Assembly: GCF_000876655.1 (NCBI RefSeq)
Contig: NZ_JYCN01000022.1
Location: forward strand, 248,001 to 312,000
DNA: 64,000 bases
Direction: 5' to 3'
From: Arthrobacter sp. SPG23
GTDB taxonomy: Bacteria > Actinomycetota > Actinomycetes > Actinomycetales > Micrococcaceae
Positions within the stretch are counted from its first letter, which is position 1. Each line of letters opens with the position of its first letter. Positions 9,980 to 24,700 of this stretch are shown here, one piece after another. Position numbers and translations under genes: made by a program. The notes under the pieces are model-generated. The model worked only from the letters and a program-made list of their open reading frames with translations. It did no database searches and was not told where the DNA came from.

Positions 9980-11407
9980 ATGACTGTGCAGAACTCTGCG
10001 GCGTTGCAGAGGCTGGCCGAGCGGCTGGACCCGGAATTCGTCCTGGGTGTGGCCGCCGCCGCGTTCCAGATTGAAGGATCCCTCAAGGCTGACGGGCGCG
10101 GCCCTTCCGGGTGGGACGCCTTCGCCGAGAAACCTGGCAGCATCATGGACGGCCACTCCCCTGCCGTCGCCTGCGACCATTACAACCGCTCCGGCGAAGA
10201 CGTGGCCCTGATGCGGGAACTGGGCGTCGACTCCTACCGGTTCTCCATCTCCTGGCCCCGGATCCAGCCCGACGGCCGCGGCTCCTTCAACAGCCAGGGC
10301 CTGGACTTCTACGACCGGCTGATCGACCAGTTGCTCGACGCCGGCATCTCGCCGATGGCCACGCTGTACCACTGGGATACTCCCCTGCCGCTTGAACACG
10401 GCGGCGGCTGGCTGAACCGCTCCACCGCCGAACGCTTCGCCGAATACAGCGCAGTTGCCGGTGAACGGTTCGGGGACCGCGTGGCGCAATGGGTCACGCT
10501 GAACGAGCCGGTATCGGTGACACTGAACGGATACGCACTGGGCGTCCATGCGCCGGGCCACAGTCTCCTCTTCAACGCCCTGCCGTCAATTCACCATCAA
10601 CTGCTTGGGCACGGACTCGCCGTCCAGGCCTTGCGGGCCGCAGGCGTCACCGGCGCAGTCGGCGTCACCAACCTGCACTCCCCTGTCCGGCCGGCCACCG
10701 GCAAGCCTGGCGACAGGATGGTGGCGCGAATTTTCGACATCCTGATGAACCGCGTCTACGCGGACCCCGTCCTGCTGGGCCGCTACCCGAAGCTGCCGCT
10801 GGTGGTCCGGCCGTGGTTCCGCTCCATGGGCAAAATCTCCGACGCCGACCTCCGGACCATCCACCAGCCCCTGGACTTCTACGGGCTCAATTACTACTAC
10901 CCCGTTAAAGTAGCCATGGGCCGCGGGCCCGTCAGCATACCGGCAAACAATTCTGCAGCGCTGGCCCAGTTGCCATTCCACGAAGTGGGCTATCCGGAGT
11001 ACGAGACCACCGGCTTCGGCTGGCCTGTGGCCCCTAAACACATCGGCATCCTGCTCCGCGAAATGAAGGACCGCTACGGGGATGCTTTGCCGCCGCTGTA
11101 CATCACCGAGAGCGGAGCGAGCTTCCCGGAGCCGGAGCATGTGACCGGTCCGATTGCCGACTCCAACAGAATCGAGTACCTGGCCAGCCACCTGGGCCAT
11201 GCGCTGGCAGCGACGTCGCCCGGCGGCCTGGCCGAGGACGTGAAGCTCCTCGGCTACTACGTGTGGACGCTGCTGGACAACTTCGAGTGGGCCGCCGGGT
11301 ATTCACAGCGGTTCGGGCTGATCCACGTGGACTTCGACACGCTCAAGCGCACGCCCAAGGAATCCTTCTATTGGCTCCAGGCGCTGAGCAGGGCCCGGAG
11401 AGCCTGA
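9980..11407 (+). CDS. Family GH1 beta-glucosidase
   Basis: Cytoplasmic retaining beta-glycosidase (475 residues, normal GH1 length) that would hydrolyse beta-glucosides such as cellobiose. Visible: the N-terminal LGVAAAAFQIEGSLKADGRG, the acid/base glutamate in TLNEP (about residue 170), the nucleophile glutamate in YITESG (about residue 372, with Ser where most members have Asn), and the C-terminal WTLLDNFEWAAGYSQRFGL. No signal peptide. An upstream in-frame ATG (9965) exists, but I prefer 9980: the preceding GATGAT-aggggc-ATG resembles the leaderless arrangement seen elsewhere in this window. The exact substrate cannot be read from sequence. Confidence 0.92.
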   Translation: MTVQNSAALQRLAERLDPEFVLGVAAAAFQIEGSLKADGRGPSGWDAFAEKPGSIMDGHSPAVACDHYNRSGEDVALMRELGVDSYRFSISWPRIQPDGRGSFNSQGLDFYDRLIDQLLDAGISPMATLYHWDTPLPLEHGGGWLNRSTAERFAEYSAVAGERFGDRVAQWVTLNEPVSVTLNGYALGVHAPGHSLLFNALPSIHHQLLGHGLAVQALRAAGVTGAVGVTNLHSPVRPATGKPGDRMVARIFDILMNRVYADPVLLGRYPKLPLVVRPWFRSMGKISDADLRTIHQPLDFYGLNYYYPVKVAMGRGPVSIPANNSAALAQLPFHEVGYPEYETTGFGWPVAPKHIGILLREMKDRYGDALPPLYITESGASFPEPEHVTGPIADSNRIEYLASHLGHALAATSPGGLAEDVKLLGYYVWTLLDNFEWAAGYSQRFGLIHVDFDTLKRTPKESFYWLQALSRARRA

Positions 11408-11415
11408 GCCCGGAC

Positions 11416-11541
11416 CTACTGGTTCTTGTTGGCGCGGTTGATGCGCTTGGCGCGTTCGATCTCCTGTCGGAAGTGCTTCTTCGCCCAGAAGACGCCTACG
11501 ACGACCACAGCGGCCACCAGGAAGAAAACAAACCAGCCCAT
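11416..11541 (-). CDS. 41-residue single-pass membrane microprotein
   Basis: A short gene with an AAAGGA ribosome binding site 7 nt before its ATG (11541). It encodes one hydrophobic helix (GWFVFFLVAAVVVVGVFWAK) followed by a strongly basic cytoplasmic-type tail (KKHFRQEIERAKRINRANK). No catalytic motif, so a role as a membrane-anchored accessory or regulatory peptide is possible but unproven. It lies convergent to the GH1 gene, only 8 nt beyond its stop, and downstream of the decayed membrane-protein gene. Confidence 0.72.
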   Translation of the reverse strand: MGWFVFFLVAAVVVVGVFWAKKHFRQEIERAKRINRANKNQ

Positions 11542-11579
11542 GTTGCTGTCCTTTCGTTGTCAGCAACCTTACCAAGGCA

Positions 11580-12804
11580 TCAGTAGGAACCGTCCTGCCG
11601 CCCGTCGGATGCCGTCCGCCGTTCGGGCAACGGCCCCGCCTCAGCCGGCGCAGGCTTGGAACGCCCCAGCTTCCACAGGGCAAAGGCAATAAGGCCGACG
11701 GCGATCAGCGCCAGCAGCGCGAACGTGTAGGACCGAAGGGCCCACATCAGGCGCAAGGACACTCCGGCCGCGCCTCACCAGACGAACATCCGCTCGCCGA
11801 TGAGCAGTCCGCACAACAGCAGCGCCGCATGCAGTGCCAGGACCCACAGTTGCTGGCCGCCGGATCCGCCAAAGAGAATGCCCACACCGCTGAGCCCGAG
11901 CAGTGCGGCCCCGGAGGCCAACAGGATGCGCCCGGGCGTCCTGAATCCGGAGGTGTAGCGAAGCGCAGCCAGAGCCGCCGCCAGCCACTGCAAGGGCCAC
12001 GGCAGGGACCACGAACGGGTCAAGCTGCATGAGGGGACGCAGGAGCATGGGCGGAACCCAGCCGGGCTTCACCTGCGACAGCAGCGTTGTGGCCGCAGCG
12101 AAGCCAATCATGGCGGCAAAGTACCAAACGAGCGGAGCACCCAGGACAGACACACCGGACCAGGCCGTGGAGACCACGAAGGTGAGCGAGAGGTAGACAA
12201 GTACGCGGTTGTCGAGCCGTAGGGCGGCAACAACATATGCCAGCGTTCCAACCATTGACGTAAGGAACCATGCCAGCGGCGCATCCTGAACGGTGAAGTT
12301 GTACATCGCGAGGCCTGCCACGGGTACGAGTGCCAGCCCCGTACCGGCAAACGCTACCGCAGCTGGCCGGAGCCGAGGGGCCTTGACGTGCACCGCTAAT
12401 CCGGCGCCATAGAACAGCGCGGTGATGAGGCAGACTCCGGCAAATCGCAGCACGGCCGGCAGGCTAGTCCCGACGAAGAGCGCACCCGCTGCCACGAGCA
12501 ACAGGCTCGCGACATAGAGCGTGACATTGATGTTCTGCCGTTCGCGCCTCTCCTTGCGGGCCAGGACTACCGCCGGCGACTCCACCACGAGCTCAAAATC
12601 GCCCGGACCGGGGTCCTCCGCGACGGGAGCCCCCGTGGCGGTCACCGCAGCCACGGACGGCCGGCGCAGGGACGGCTCGACAGCTGGAATTAGCGGCCAT
12701 GCGGACGGATCGCCGGGAAGAAACCAGCAGGACGGCAGCCACGATTTCGGTGTCAGCGCCGCTCCGGAAACCAATTTATCCAGCGATTGGACTAACCCTA
12801 GCAA
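11580..12804 (-). pseudogene. Decayed polytopic membrane protein gene (SCO7613 C-terminal-domain type)
   Basis: The N-terminal part (from 12804) reads as a cytoplasmic linker and then many hydrophobic helices, starting NINVTLYVASLLLVAAGALF. Near 12000 the frame is lost: downstream, the hydrophobic sequence continues in another frame (LAALRYTSGFRTPGRILLAS). That frame is cut by a TGA at 11775-11777 inside VW(stop)GAAGVS and then continues in frame to a stop at 11580. The full-length relatives I recall from Arthrobacter are ~1000 residues, so a large internal part is probably missing as well. The 5' end runs into the tuf terminator. Family assignment is from memory; the frameshift and stop are seen directly. 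Confidence 0.75.
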
Positions 12805-12842
12805 AAAACAGCCCCGCTGCGTAGAAACGCAGCGGGGCTGTT
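12803..12842 (-). terminator. Rho-independent terminator of tuf
   Basis: A perfect 15-bp stem (12807-12821 with 12828-12842, loop tagaaa) lies 50 nt after the tuf stop. It is followed on the minus strand by TTTTTT, a textbook intrinsic terminator. Confidence 0.93.
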
Positions 12843-12894
12843 GATAAGTATCAGATGGCCGTCAAACGGCTTCCTGATCCCTGATCGTCAAGTA

Positions 12895-14085
12895 CTACTT
12901 GATGATCTTGGTGACACGTCCCGAACCAACGGTGCGGCCGCCTTCGCGGATAGCGAAGCCGAGGCCCTCTTCCATGGCGATGGGCTGGATGAGCGCAACG
13001 GTCATCTCAGTGTTGTCGCCAGGCATAACCATTTCCGTGCCTTCCGGCAGGGTGATAACGCCGGTTACGTCCGTGGTGCGGAAGTAGAACTGCGGGCGGT
13101 AGTTGGAGTAGAACGGGTTGTGACGTCCGCCTTCGTCCTTGGAGAGGATGTAGACGTTAGCCTCGAAGTCGGTGTGCGGGGTGATGGAACCCGGCTTGAC
13201 GACAACCTGGCCACGCTCTACGTCATCGCGCTTGAGACCGCGGAGCAGCAGACCACAGTTCTCGCCGGCCCATGCTTCGTCGAGCTGCTTGTGGAACATC
13301 TCGATACCGGTAACCGTGGTCTTCTGGACCGGACGGATGCCGACGATCTCGACCTCGGAGTTGATGGCAAGGGTTCCACGCTCGGCGCGGCCCGTAACAA
13401 CGGTGCCACGACCGGTGATCGTGAAGACGTCTTCGATCGGCATCAGGAACGGCTTGTCGCGGTCACGTACGGGGTCCGGAACGGACTCGTCGACGGCAGC
13501 CATCAGGTCCTCAACGGACTTGACCCACTCCGGGTCGCCTTCCAGGGCCTTCAGGCCCGAAACGCGAACGACCGGTGCTTCGTCACCGTCGAAGCCCTGC
13601 GAGCTCAGGAGCTCACGAACTTCCATTTCAACGAGGTCGAGGAGTTCCTCGTCGTCGACCATGTCAGCCTTGTTCAGTGCCACCAGCAGGTAGGGAACAC
13701 CAACCTGGCGGGCGAGCAGAACGTGCTCGCGGGTCTGGGCCATCGGGCCGTCAGTGGCGGCAACCACGAGGATTGCACCGTCCATCTGGGCAGCACCGGT
13801 GATCATGTTCTTGATGTAGTCAGCGTGACCCGGAGCGTCTACGTGTGCGTAGTGGCGCTTCTCGGTCTGGTACTCAACGTGGGAGATGTTGATGGTAATG
13901 CCGCGCTGACGCTCTTCGGGAGCAGAGTCAATCGACGCGAAGTCACGCTTCTCGTTGAGAGTCGGGTACTTGTCGTACAGCACCTTGGAAATGGCGGCCG
14001 TCAGCGTCGTCTTACCGTGGTCAACGTGACCAATGGTGCCGATGTTGACGTGCGGCTTAGTCCGCTCGAACTTTGCCTTTGCCAC
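12895..14085 (-). CDS. tuf: Elongation factor Tu
   Basis: Delivers aminoacyl-tRNA to the ribosome as a GTP complex. It has 396 residues, normal length. G1 is [14 protein letters not shown] (residues ~19-32), G3 is DAPGHADY (Ala where E. coli has Cys, usual in actinobacteria), and G4 is NKADMVDD. The start is GTG with a strong AGGAGG site 5 nt upstream. A gap of 262 bp from fusA plus a candidate promoter suggests it is also transcribed independently of the str operon. Confidence 0.99.
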   Translation of the reverse strand: MAKAKFERTKPHVNIGTIGHVDHGKTTLTAAISKVLYDKYPTLNEKRDFASIDSAPEERQRGITINISHVEYQTEKRHYAHVDAPGHADYIKNMITGAAQMDGAILVVAATDGPMAQTREHVLLARQVGVPYLLVALNKADMVDDEELLDLVEMEVRELLSSQGFDGDEAPVVRVSGLKALEGDPEWVKSVEDLMAAVDESVPDPVRDRDKPFLMPIEDVFTITGRGTVVTGRAERGTLAINSEVEIVGIRPVQKTTVTGIEMFHKQLDEAWAGENCGLLLRGLKRDDVERGQVVVKPGSITPHTDFEANVYILSKDEGGRHNPFYSNYRPQFYFRTTDVTGVITLPEGTEMVMPGDNTEMTVALIQPIAMEEGLGFAIREGGRTVGSGRVTKIIK

Positions 14086-14154
14086 AGGTTCCTCCTAGAA
14101 CGTTTTCAAATGACTTACCCTCCGGCTGCGCTTGTCGCGGCCGAAACTTCAGTA

Positions 14155-14184
14155 AGTCTACTTGGGGGGCTTTGGATTGGTGAA
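14155..14184 (-). promoter_or_regulatory. Candidate tuf promoter
   Basis: On the minus strand TTCACC (14184-14179) and TAGACT (14160-14155) are separated by 18 bp. Transcription would start near 14148, giving a leader of about 63 nt before the GTG. The -10 is good and the -35 is moderate. The 262-bp fusA-tuf gap holds nothing else I can name. Confidence 0.5.
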
Positions 14185-14347
14185 ATTGCAGATTCAGGAA
14201 CTAATACTAGTCCCTCGAGCCTGTTCGTGCAGATGGCCGAAACCCGGCTTGACCGGAGTGCGGCAGGCCTGGAGCCGGCCACCTGCACCGGGCTAGTTTC
14301 CGAAAACGGAAACGCACCCGAGTTTGTCGCTTCGAAAGTCGGAAAGA

Positions 14348-16462
14348 CTACTCGCCGCGGGTCTTCTGGATGATCTCGTCGGCGACAGCCTTCGGGACCT
14401 CGGCGTAGCTGTTGAACGTCATGGAGTACACAGCGCGGCCCTGGGTCTTCGAACGCAGGTCGCCGATGTAGCCGAACATGCCGGACAGCGGAACGTGCGC
14501 GCGGATGACCTTGACGCCCTGGGCATCCTCCATGGACTGCATCTGGCCACGGCGGGAGTTGAGGTCACCGATAACTTCACCCATGTATTCCTCAGGGGTG
14601 CGGACCTCAACATCCATCAGCGGTTCGAGCAGAACAGGGTTCGCCTTGCGTGCGGCTTCCTTGAAAGCCATACGGCCGGCGATCTTGAACGCCATTTCCG
14701 AGGAGTCAACATCGTGGTAGGCGCCGTCAATCAGCGTTGCCTTGATGCCAACAACCGGGTAACCGGCCAGGACGCCGTCGTTAAGCGCATCCTGGATACC
14801 GGCATCGACCGACGGGATGTACTCGCGCGGAACGCGGCCACCAGTGACCTTGTTCTCGAACTCGTACAGCTCGCCACCTGAGGTGTCCAGCGGCTCGATC
14901 GCGATCTGGATCTTTGCGAACTGGCCGGAACCACCGGTCTGCTTCTTGTGCGTGTAGTCGTGACGCTCTACAGCGCGCTTGATGGTTTCGCGGTAGGCAA
15001 CCTGCGGCTTGCCGACGTTTGCCTCGACCTTGAATTCGCGGCGCATGCGGTCCACCAGGATGTCCAGGTGGAGCTCGCCCATGCCGGCGATGATGGTCTG
15101 ACCGGTGTCTTCGTTGAGGGAGACCTGGAAGGTCGGGTCCTCAGCGGAGAGCTTCTGGATAGCCGTGGACAGCTTCTCCTGGTCACCCTTGGTGTTCGGT
15201 TCGATGGCAACCGAGATCACGGGCTCCGGGAAGCTCATGGACTCGAGGACGATCTGGTTGGCGGAGTCGCACAGGGTGTCGCCCGTGGTGGTGTCCTTCA
15301 GACCGATGGCTGCGTAGATGTGGCCGGCGGTAGCGCCCTCAACAGGCATTTCCTTGTTGGCGTGCATCTGGAACAGCTTGCCGATGCGCTCCTTCTTGCC
15401 CTTGGTGGAGTTAACCACCTGGGCGCCTGCCTCCACGTGACCGGAGTACACGCGGATGAAGGTCAGCTGACCGAAGAACGGGTGCGCGGCGATCTTGAAT
15501 GCCAGTGCGGAGAACGGCTCTTCGGAAGACGGCTTACGAGTCAGTTCCTTCTCTTCGTCGCGAGGATCGTGACCGATCATCGGGGGGACGTCGAGCGGGT
15601 TCGGCAGGTAGTCAACAACAGCATCCAGCATCGGCTGAACGCCGCGGTTCTTGAACGCGGAACCACAGAAGACCGGGTAGATCTCGGAGTTGATCGTCAT
15701 CTTGCGGATGCCGGCCTTGAGCTCGTCGATGGAGATCTCTTCGCCCTCAAGGTACTTCTCCATGAGTTCTTCGGAGGACTCGGCAACGGTCTCAATGAGC
15801 GTTGCGCGGTACTCGTCAGCCTTCTCCTGGAGGTCAGCCGGGATCTCGCGGATCTCGTACTTGGCACCCATGGTGACGTCACCCTTGGCATCGCCAGGCC
15901 ATACCAGTGCGCGCATGTAGAGCAGGTCGACGACGCCGATGAAGTCGTTCTCGGCACCGATCGGCAGCTGCATGACGAGCGGCTTGGCACCGAGGCGGCT
16001 GATGATGGTGTCGACGGTGAAGTAGAAGTCAGCGCCGAGCTTGTCCATCTTGTTGACGAAGCAGATACGCGGAACGTTGTACTTGTCAGCCTGGCGCCAG
16101 ACAGTCTCGGACTGCGGCTCCACGCCTTCCTTGCCGTCGAACACGGCAACTGCACCGTCGAGGACGCGCAGGGACCGCTCAACCTCAACCGTGAAGTCCA
16201 CGTGGCCGGGGGTGTCGATGATGTTGATCTGGTTGTTTTCCCAGAAGCAGGTCACGGCGGCAGACGTGATGGTGATGCCGCGTTCCTTTTCCTGTTCCAT
16301 CCAGTCGGTGGTCGAAGCGCCGTCGTGCGTTTCGCCGATCTTGTGGTTCACACCTGTGTAGAACAGAATGCGCTCGGTGGTGGTGGTCTTGCCGGCATCA
16401 ATGTGGGCCATGATGCCGATATTGCGGACCTTACTAAGGTCGGTAAGCACGTCCTGTGCCAC
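14348..16462 (-). CDS. fusA: Elongation factor G
   Basis: GTPase that drives ribosomal translocation and, with RRF, recycling. It has 704 residues, normal. G1 [16 protein letters not shown]2 region [10 protein letters not shown]-like (here [18 protein letters not shown]), G3 DTPGHVDF and G4 [10 protein letters not shown] are all present, and domain V ends [14 protein letters not shown]-like near the C-terminus ([14 protein letters not shown]). It follows rpsG after 69 nt in the canonical str order. Confidence 0.99.
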   Translation of the reverse strand: MAQDVLTDLSKVRNIGIMAHIDAGKTTTTERILFYTGVNHKIGETHDGASTTDWMEQEKERGITITSAAVTCFWENNQINIIDTPGHVDFTVEVERSLRVLDGAVAVFDGKEGVEPQSETVWRQADKYNVPRICFVNKMDKLGADFYFTVDTIISRLGAKPLVMQLPIGAENDFIGVVDLLYMRALVWPGDAKGDVTMGAKYEIREIPADLQEKADEYRATLIETVAESSEELMEKYLEGEEISIDELKAGIRKMTINSEIYPVFCGSAFKNRGVQPMLDAVVDYLPNPLDVPPMIGHDPRDEEKELTRKPSSEEPFSALAFKIAAHPFFGQLTFIRVYSGHVEAGAQVVNSTKGKKERIGKLFQMHANKEMPVEGATAGHIYAAIGLKDTTTGDTLCDSANQIVLESMSFPEPVISVAIEPNTKGDQEKLSTAIQKLSAEDPTFQVSLNEDTGQTIIAGMGELHLDILVDRMRREFKVEANVGKPQVAYRETIKRAVERHDYTHKKQTGGSGQFAKIQIAIEPLDTSGGELYEFENKVTGGRVPREYIPSVDAGIQDALNDGVLAGYPVVGIKATLIDGAYHDVDSSEMAFKIAGRMAFKEAARKANPVLLEPLMDVEVRTPEEYMGEVIGDLNSRRGQMQSMEDAQGVKVIRAHVPLSGMFGYIGDLRSKTQGRAVYSMTFNSYAEVPKAVADEIIQKTRGE

Positions 16463-16531
16463 GGTGTCTCCCTTTCGGATGGACTACACGTTCGCCGCCG
16501 GCTCGTCAGAGCCGGCGGCGTCCGGGAAGTA

Positions 16532-17002
16532 TTACCAGCGGTAGTGTGCGAAGGCCTTGTTGGACTCGGCCATCTTGTGGGTGTCTTCGCGACGCTTCAC
16601 AGCGGCACCGAGACCGTTCGAGGCATCCAGGATTTCGTTCTGGAGGCGCTCGGTCATCGTCTTTTCGCGGCGGGCCTTGGAGTAACCAACCAGCCAGCGG
16701 AGGGCGAGGGCCGTGGAGCGGCCCGGCTTGACCTCAACCGGAACCTGGTAGGTTGCGCCACCAACGCGGCGTGAGCGGACCTCGAGGGAAGGCTTGACGT
16801 TGTCCATGGCCTTCTTGAGTGCTGCTACGGGGTCGCCGCCGGACTTGGCGCGGGCGCCTTCGAGGGCACCGTAAACGATGCGCTCAGCGGTGGACTTCTT
16901 GCCGTCTACCAGCACCTTGTTGATCAGCTGGGTGACCAGCGGGGAGCCGTAAACGGGATCTAGTACTAGCGGCCGCTTGGGGGCCGGACCCTTGCGAGGC
17001 AT
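16532..17002 (-). CDS. rpsG: 30S ribosomal protein S7
   Basis: S7 (156 residues, normal) nucleates assembly of the 30S head, and in E. coli it represses the str operon. [20 protein letters not shown] and the C-terminal [20 protein letters not shown] are full family matches. It begins 1 nt after the rpsL stop. Confidence 0.98.
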   Translation of the reverse strand: MPRKGPAPKRPLVLDPVYGSPLVTQLINKVLVDGKKSTAERIVYGALEGARAKSGGDPVAALKKAMDNVKPSLEVRSRRVGGATYQVPVEVKPGRSTALALRWLVGYSKARREKTMTERLQNEILDASNGLGAAVKRREDTHKMAESNKAFAHYRW

Positions 17003-17003
17003 A

Positions 17004-17378
17004 TTACTTCTTCTCCATCTTTGCGCCGTAGCGGCTGCGGGCCTGCTTACGGTTCTTCACACCCTGGGTATCGAGGGCGCCACGGACGATCTTGTAACGG
17101 ACACCCGGGAGGTCCTTCACACGACCGCCACGGACGAGCACAATGGAGTGCTCCTGGAGGTTGTGGCCTACACCGGGGATGTAAGCGGTAACCTCAACGC
17201 CACCGTTAAGGCGCACACGTGCAACCTTACGCAGAGCCGAGTTCGGCTTCTTCGGGGTGGTGGTGTAGACGCGGGTGCAAACACCGCGGCGCATCGGGCT
17301 GCCCTTAAGCGCGGGAGCCTTGGTCTTTGAGACCTTAGGCGTGCGGCCCTTACGGACCAACTGGTTAATCGTAGGCAC
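17004..17378 (-). CDS. rpsL: 30S ribosomal protein S12
   Basis: S12 (124 residues) controls decoding accuracy and is the streptomycin target. The start is GTG at 17378, chosen because [11 protein letters not shown] is the invariant N-terminus. The frame stays open further upstream, but that sequence has no family match. [13 protein letters not shown] and [11 protein letters not shown] keep the wild-type lysines whose change gives streptomycin resistance, so the allele looks sensitive. Confidence 0.98.
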   Translation of the reverse strand: MPTINQLVRKGRTPKVSKTKAPALKGSPMRRGVCTRVYTTTPKKPNSALRKVARVRLNGGVEVTAYIPGVGHNLQEHSIVLVRGGRVKDLPGVRYKIVRGALDTQGVKNRKQARSRYGAKMEKK

Positions 17379-17702
17379 TCTCGTGTTCTCCGTTTTATCC
17401 GGAGCGGCCGCTGACAGCCGCTCTCCTTTTGCTTTGCCCCGCCGCCCGAGCTTTGAAGAATCTCCAGAGCAGCTGAGGCGAAGCCTTAATAGTCGGATCG
17501 CACACCGGGACCGCGACTTACGTCTGCATCGGTCCCTAGGCATGCAAAAATGTGGCATACGTTGCACAAGAACCCTGCAAACCGGAAACGTCGCTCTGGC
17601 TTTGCCTTTCAGCTCAGCCGGCGCACTCATCCACTGCCACAATAACAATTGGTATCCAGTCTAACATGGACGGCCGTCAAGGCTTAATCGAGGCAACGGA
17701 AA
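17379..17702 (-). promoter_or_regulatory. str operon upstream region
   Basis: About 320 bp without a gene. On the minus strand TTGACG (about 17674-17679) lies 11 bp before TAGACT (17658-17663), too close for a pair. TTGACG with GATACC (18 bp), or TTAAGC with TAGACT (18 bp), would be acceptable spacings. A leader of ~270 nt before rpsL would result. An inverted repeat gagcggc/gccgctc lies just upstream of rpsL. Which promoter is used is inference. Confidence 0.4.
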
Positions 17703-17747
17703 GGCCCCGCCGCCCCTCCGCTGTTGATGCGGAGTGGTGACGGGGCC
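17703..17747 (-). terminator. Terminator-like hairpin after rpoC
   Basis: An imperfect stem of about 18 bp (gccccgccgcccctccgc with gcggagtggtgacggggc, loop tgttgat) lies 18 nt after the rpoC stop. The minus-strand flank has a short TTTCC run only, so termination strength is uncertain. Confidence 0.7.
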
Positions 17748-17764
17748 CGACGCCGAGCTACCGG

Positions 17765-21664
<3,900 letters not shown>

Positions 21665-21728
21665 ATGGTCCCTGTTCTCTCTTGTTCTCTAAATTCTGAA
21701 GTCTTGGGTTACGGGAAGGGGCCGAGGG

Positions 21729-21760
21729 GTCCGACGGCGGGTGGTCACCCGCCGTCGGAC
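21729..21760 (-). other. Perfect intercistronic hairpin between rpoB and rpoC
   Basis: A flawless 15-bp inverted repeat with a 2-nt loop (gtccgacggcgggtg and its complement) begins 6 nt after the rpoB stop. There is no T-tract, so it is not a classical terminator. It may be a processing or stability element, or a partial attenuator setting the rpoB:rpoC ratio. Confidence 0.7.
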
Positions 21761-21766
21761 GCCCTG

Positions 21767-24700
21767 CTAGACCTCTTCTACGGAACTGGGCTCTGCACGA
21801 GACAGATCGATGCCCAGTTCTTCCGCAGCCGTGAAGACTGCGTCATCAGAGTCACGCATTTCAATTGTGGTTCCGTCCGTGGAGAGTACTTCCACGTTCA
21901 GGCACAGCGACTGCATTTCCTTGATCAAGACCTTGAAGGACTCAGGAACGCCCGGCTCCGGGATGTTCTCGCCCTTGACGATGGCTTCGTAGACCTTCAC
22001 GCGACCGTGGATATCATCCGACTTGATCGTGAGGAGTTCCTGGAGCGTGTAGGCGGCACCGTAAGCTTCGAGCGCCCACACTTCCATTTCACCGAAGCGC
22101 TGGCCACCGAACTGTGCCTTACCACCCAGCGGCTGCTGCGTGATCATGGAGTACGGGCCGGTGGAGCGTGCGTGGATCTTGTCGTCCACCAGGTGGTGGA
22201 GCTTCAGGATGTACATGTAGCCGACCGAGATCGGATCCGGGAACGGCTCGCCGGAGCGGCCGTCAAACAGGCGGGTCTTGCCCGAGGAGTTGATCAGGCG
22301 GTCGCCGTCGCGGGTCACGTTGGTGGAATCGAGCAGGCCCGTGATTTCTTCTTCACGTGCACCGTCGAAGACCGGCGTTGCAACAGTGGTCTGGCCACTT
22401 TCGCGCGGCAGGTTCGGCAGCTGCTTGACCCACTCGGGCTCGCCTTCGATCTTCCAACCGGTCTTGGCAACCCAGCCGAGGTGCGTTTCGAGCACCTGGC
22501 CGACGTTCATACGGCCAGGAACACCCAGCGGGTTCAGGACGATATCAACGGGGGTGCCGTCGGCAAGGAAGGGCATGTCCTCGATCGGAAGGATCTTGGA
22601 GATAACACCCTTGTTGCCGTGACGGCCGGCGAGCTTGTCGCCGTCGGTGATCTTGCGCTTGGCAGCCACGTAGACGCGGACCAGCTGGTTGACGCCCGGG
22701 GGAAGTTCGTCGTCGTTGTCGCGGTCAAAGACGCGGACGCCGATAACGGTGCCGGACTCGCCGTGCGGAACCTTCAGTGACGTGTCGCGGACTTCGCGGG
22801 ACTTCTCACCGAAGATGGCGCGCAGCAGGCGCTCTTCCGGAGTCAGTTCGGTTTCACCCTTAGGGGTGACCTTTCCGACCAGGATGTCGCCGGCTTCGAC
22901 CTCGGCACCGATGTGGATGATGCCGCGCTCGTCCAGGCCTGCCAGGACTTCCTCGGACACGTTGGGGATGTCACGGGTGATTTCCTCGGCACCAAGCTTG
23001 GTGTCGCGGGCATCGATCTCGTGCTCCTCGATGTGGATGGAGGAAAGAACGTCCTCGGCAACAATGCGCTGCGAGAGGATGATGGCGTCCTCGAAGTTGT
23101 GGCCTTCCCATGACATGAATGCCACGAGCAGGTTCTTACCGAGGGCAAGTTCACCCTGGTCCGTTGCCGGGCCGTCAGCGATGATGCCGCCGACCTCCAG
23201 GCGCTGGCCTTCGCTCACCAGGACACGGTGGTTGTAGCAGTTGCCCTGGTTGGAACGCGCGAACTTGTTGATGCGGTAGTTGGTTTCCGTGCCGTCGTCG
23301 TTGAGCATGATGACGAGCTCGGCGGACACCTCGGTGACCACACCGGCCTTCTTGGCGATGACAACGTCACCGGCGTCGACTGCAGCGGCGCGCTCCATGC
23401 CGGTACCGACGAACGGCGCCTCGGAACGGACCAGCGGCACAGCCTGGCGCTGCATGTTGGCACCCATGAGTGCGCGGTTAGCATCGTCATGCTCGAGGAA
23501 CGGGATCAGGGCCGTAGCCACGGACACCATCTGGCGCGGGGAAACGTCCATGAACTCGACGTCGGCGGCGGGAACCAGCACGGGCTCGCCTCCACCACCA
23601 CGGGCGCGGACCAGGACGGTCTCTTCGGCGAACTTCTTGTTCTCGTCCAGCGGAGCGTTGGCCTGGGCGATCAGGACCTCTGCTTCGTCGTCGGCCGTCA
23701 GGTACTGGACCTCGTCGGAAACGACGCCCTCGGACACGAGGCGGTAAGGCGTCTCGATGAAACCGAAGGGGTTGATGCGGCCGTAGGATGCCAGCGAACC
23801 GATCAGACCAATGTTCGGGCCTTCAGGGGTTTCGATGGGGCACATACGTCCGTAGTGGGACGGGTGAACGTCTCGGACTTCCATGCCTGCACGGTCACGG
23901 GACAGACCACCCGGGCCAAGCGCCGACAGACGGCGCTTGTGGGTCAGACCCGACAGCGGGTTGTTCTGGTCCATGAACTGGGACAGCTGCGAAGTTCCGA
24001 AGAACTCCTTGATGGCTGCCACAACCGGGCGGATGTTGATCAGCGTCTGCGGCGTGATGGCCTCGACGTCCTGCGTGGTCATACGCTCGCGGACGACACG
24101 CTCCATACGGGACAGGCCGGTGCGGACCTGGTTCTCGATGAGCTCGCCAACGGCGCGGATGCGGCGGTTGCCGAAGTGGTCGATGTCATCGATTTCGACG
24201 CGCAGCTCGTGGTCCTGGCCGTCGCGCTTGCCCATGAGGGTCTTCTCGCCGGCGTGCAGTGCAACCAGGAACTTGATCATGGCAACGATGTCTTCAACGT
24301 GCAGGACCGAAGCTTCCTTGTCGCCAAGGGAGCGGTCGATGCCAAGCTTGCGGTTGATCTTGTAACGGCCGACCTTGGCCAGATCGTAGCGCTTGGAGTT
24401 GAAGTACAGGTTGTCCAGCAGGGACTGGGCAGCCTCGACGGTGGGCGGCTCGCCCGGTCGCAGCTTCCGGTAGATGTCCAGCAAGGCGTCTTCGCGGGTT
24501 TCGGTGGCGTCCTTCTCCAGCGTTGCGCGCATGGAGTCGTACTGGCCGAACTCTTCGAGGATCTGGCCTTCGGTCCAGCCGAGGGCCTTCAGCAGCACCG
24601 TGACGGACTGCTTGCGCTTGCGGTCAAGGCGGACGCCGACCTGGTCGCGCTTGTCGATCTCGAGCTCGAACCAGGCACCGCGGGACGGGATGATCTTCGC

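Noticed and set aside
11641-12804. A single intact 387-residue protein at this locus
   Set aside because: After about residue 270 the sequence turns Arg-rich and non-hydrophobic, while the membrane helices continue in another frame; a frameshift explains this better.
14948-16774. Long open frame of ~600 codons on the plus strand opposite fusA
   Set aside because: It mirrors the codon periodicity of fusA on the other strand. High-GC genes give long antisense frames; no protein-family signal or ribosome binding site.
17379-17648. Upstream extension of the rpsL frame to ~214 codons
   Set aside because: The invariant S12 start PTINQ follows a GTG at 17378; upstream residues have no similarity and include the leader region.
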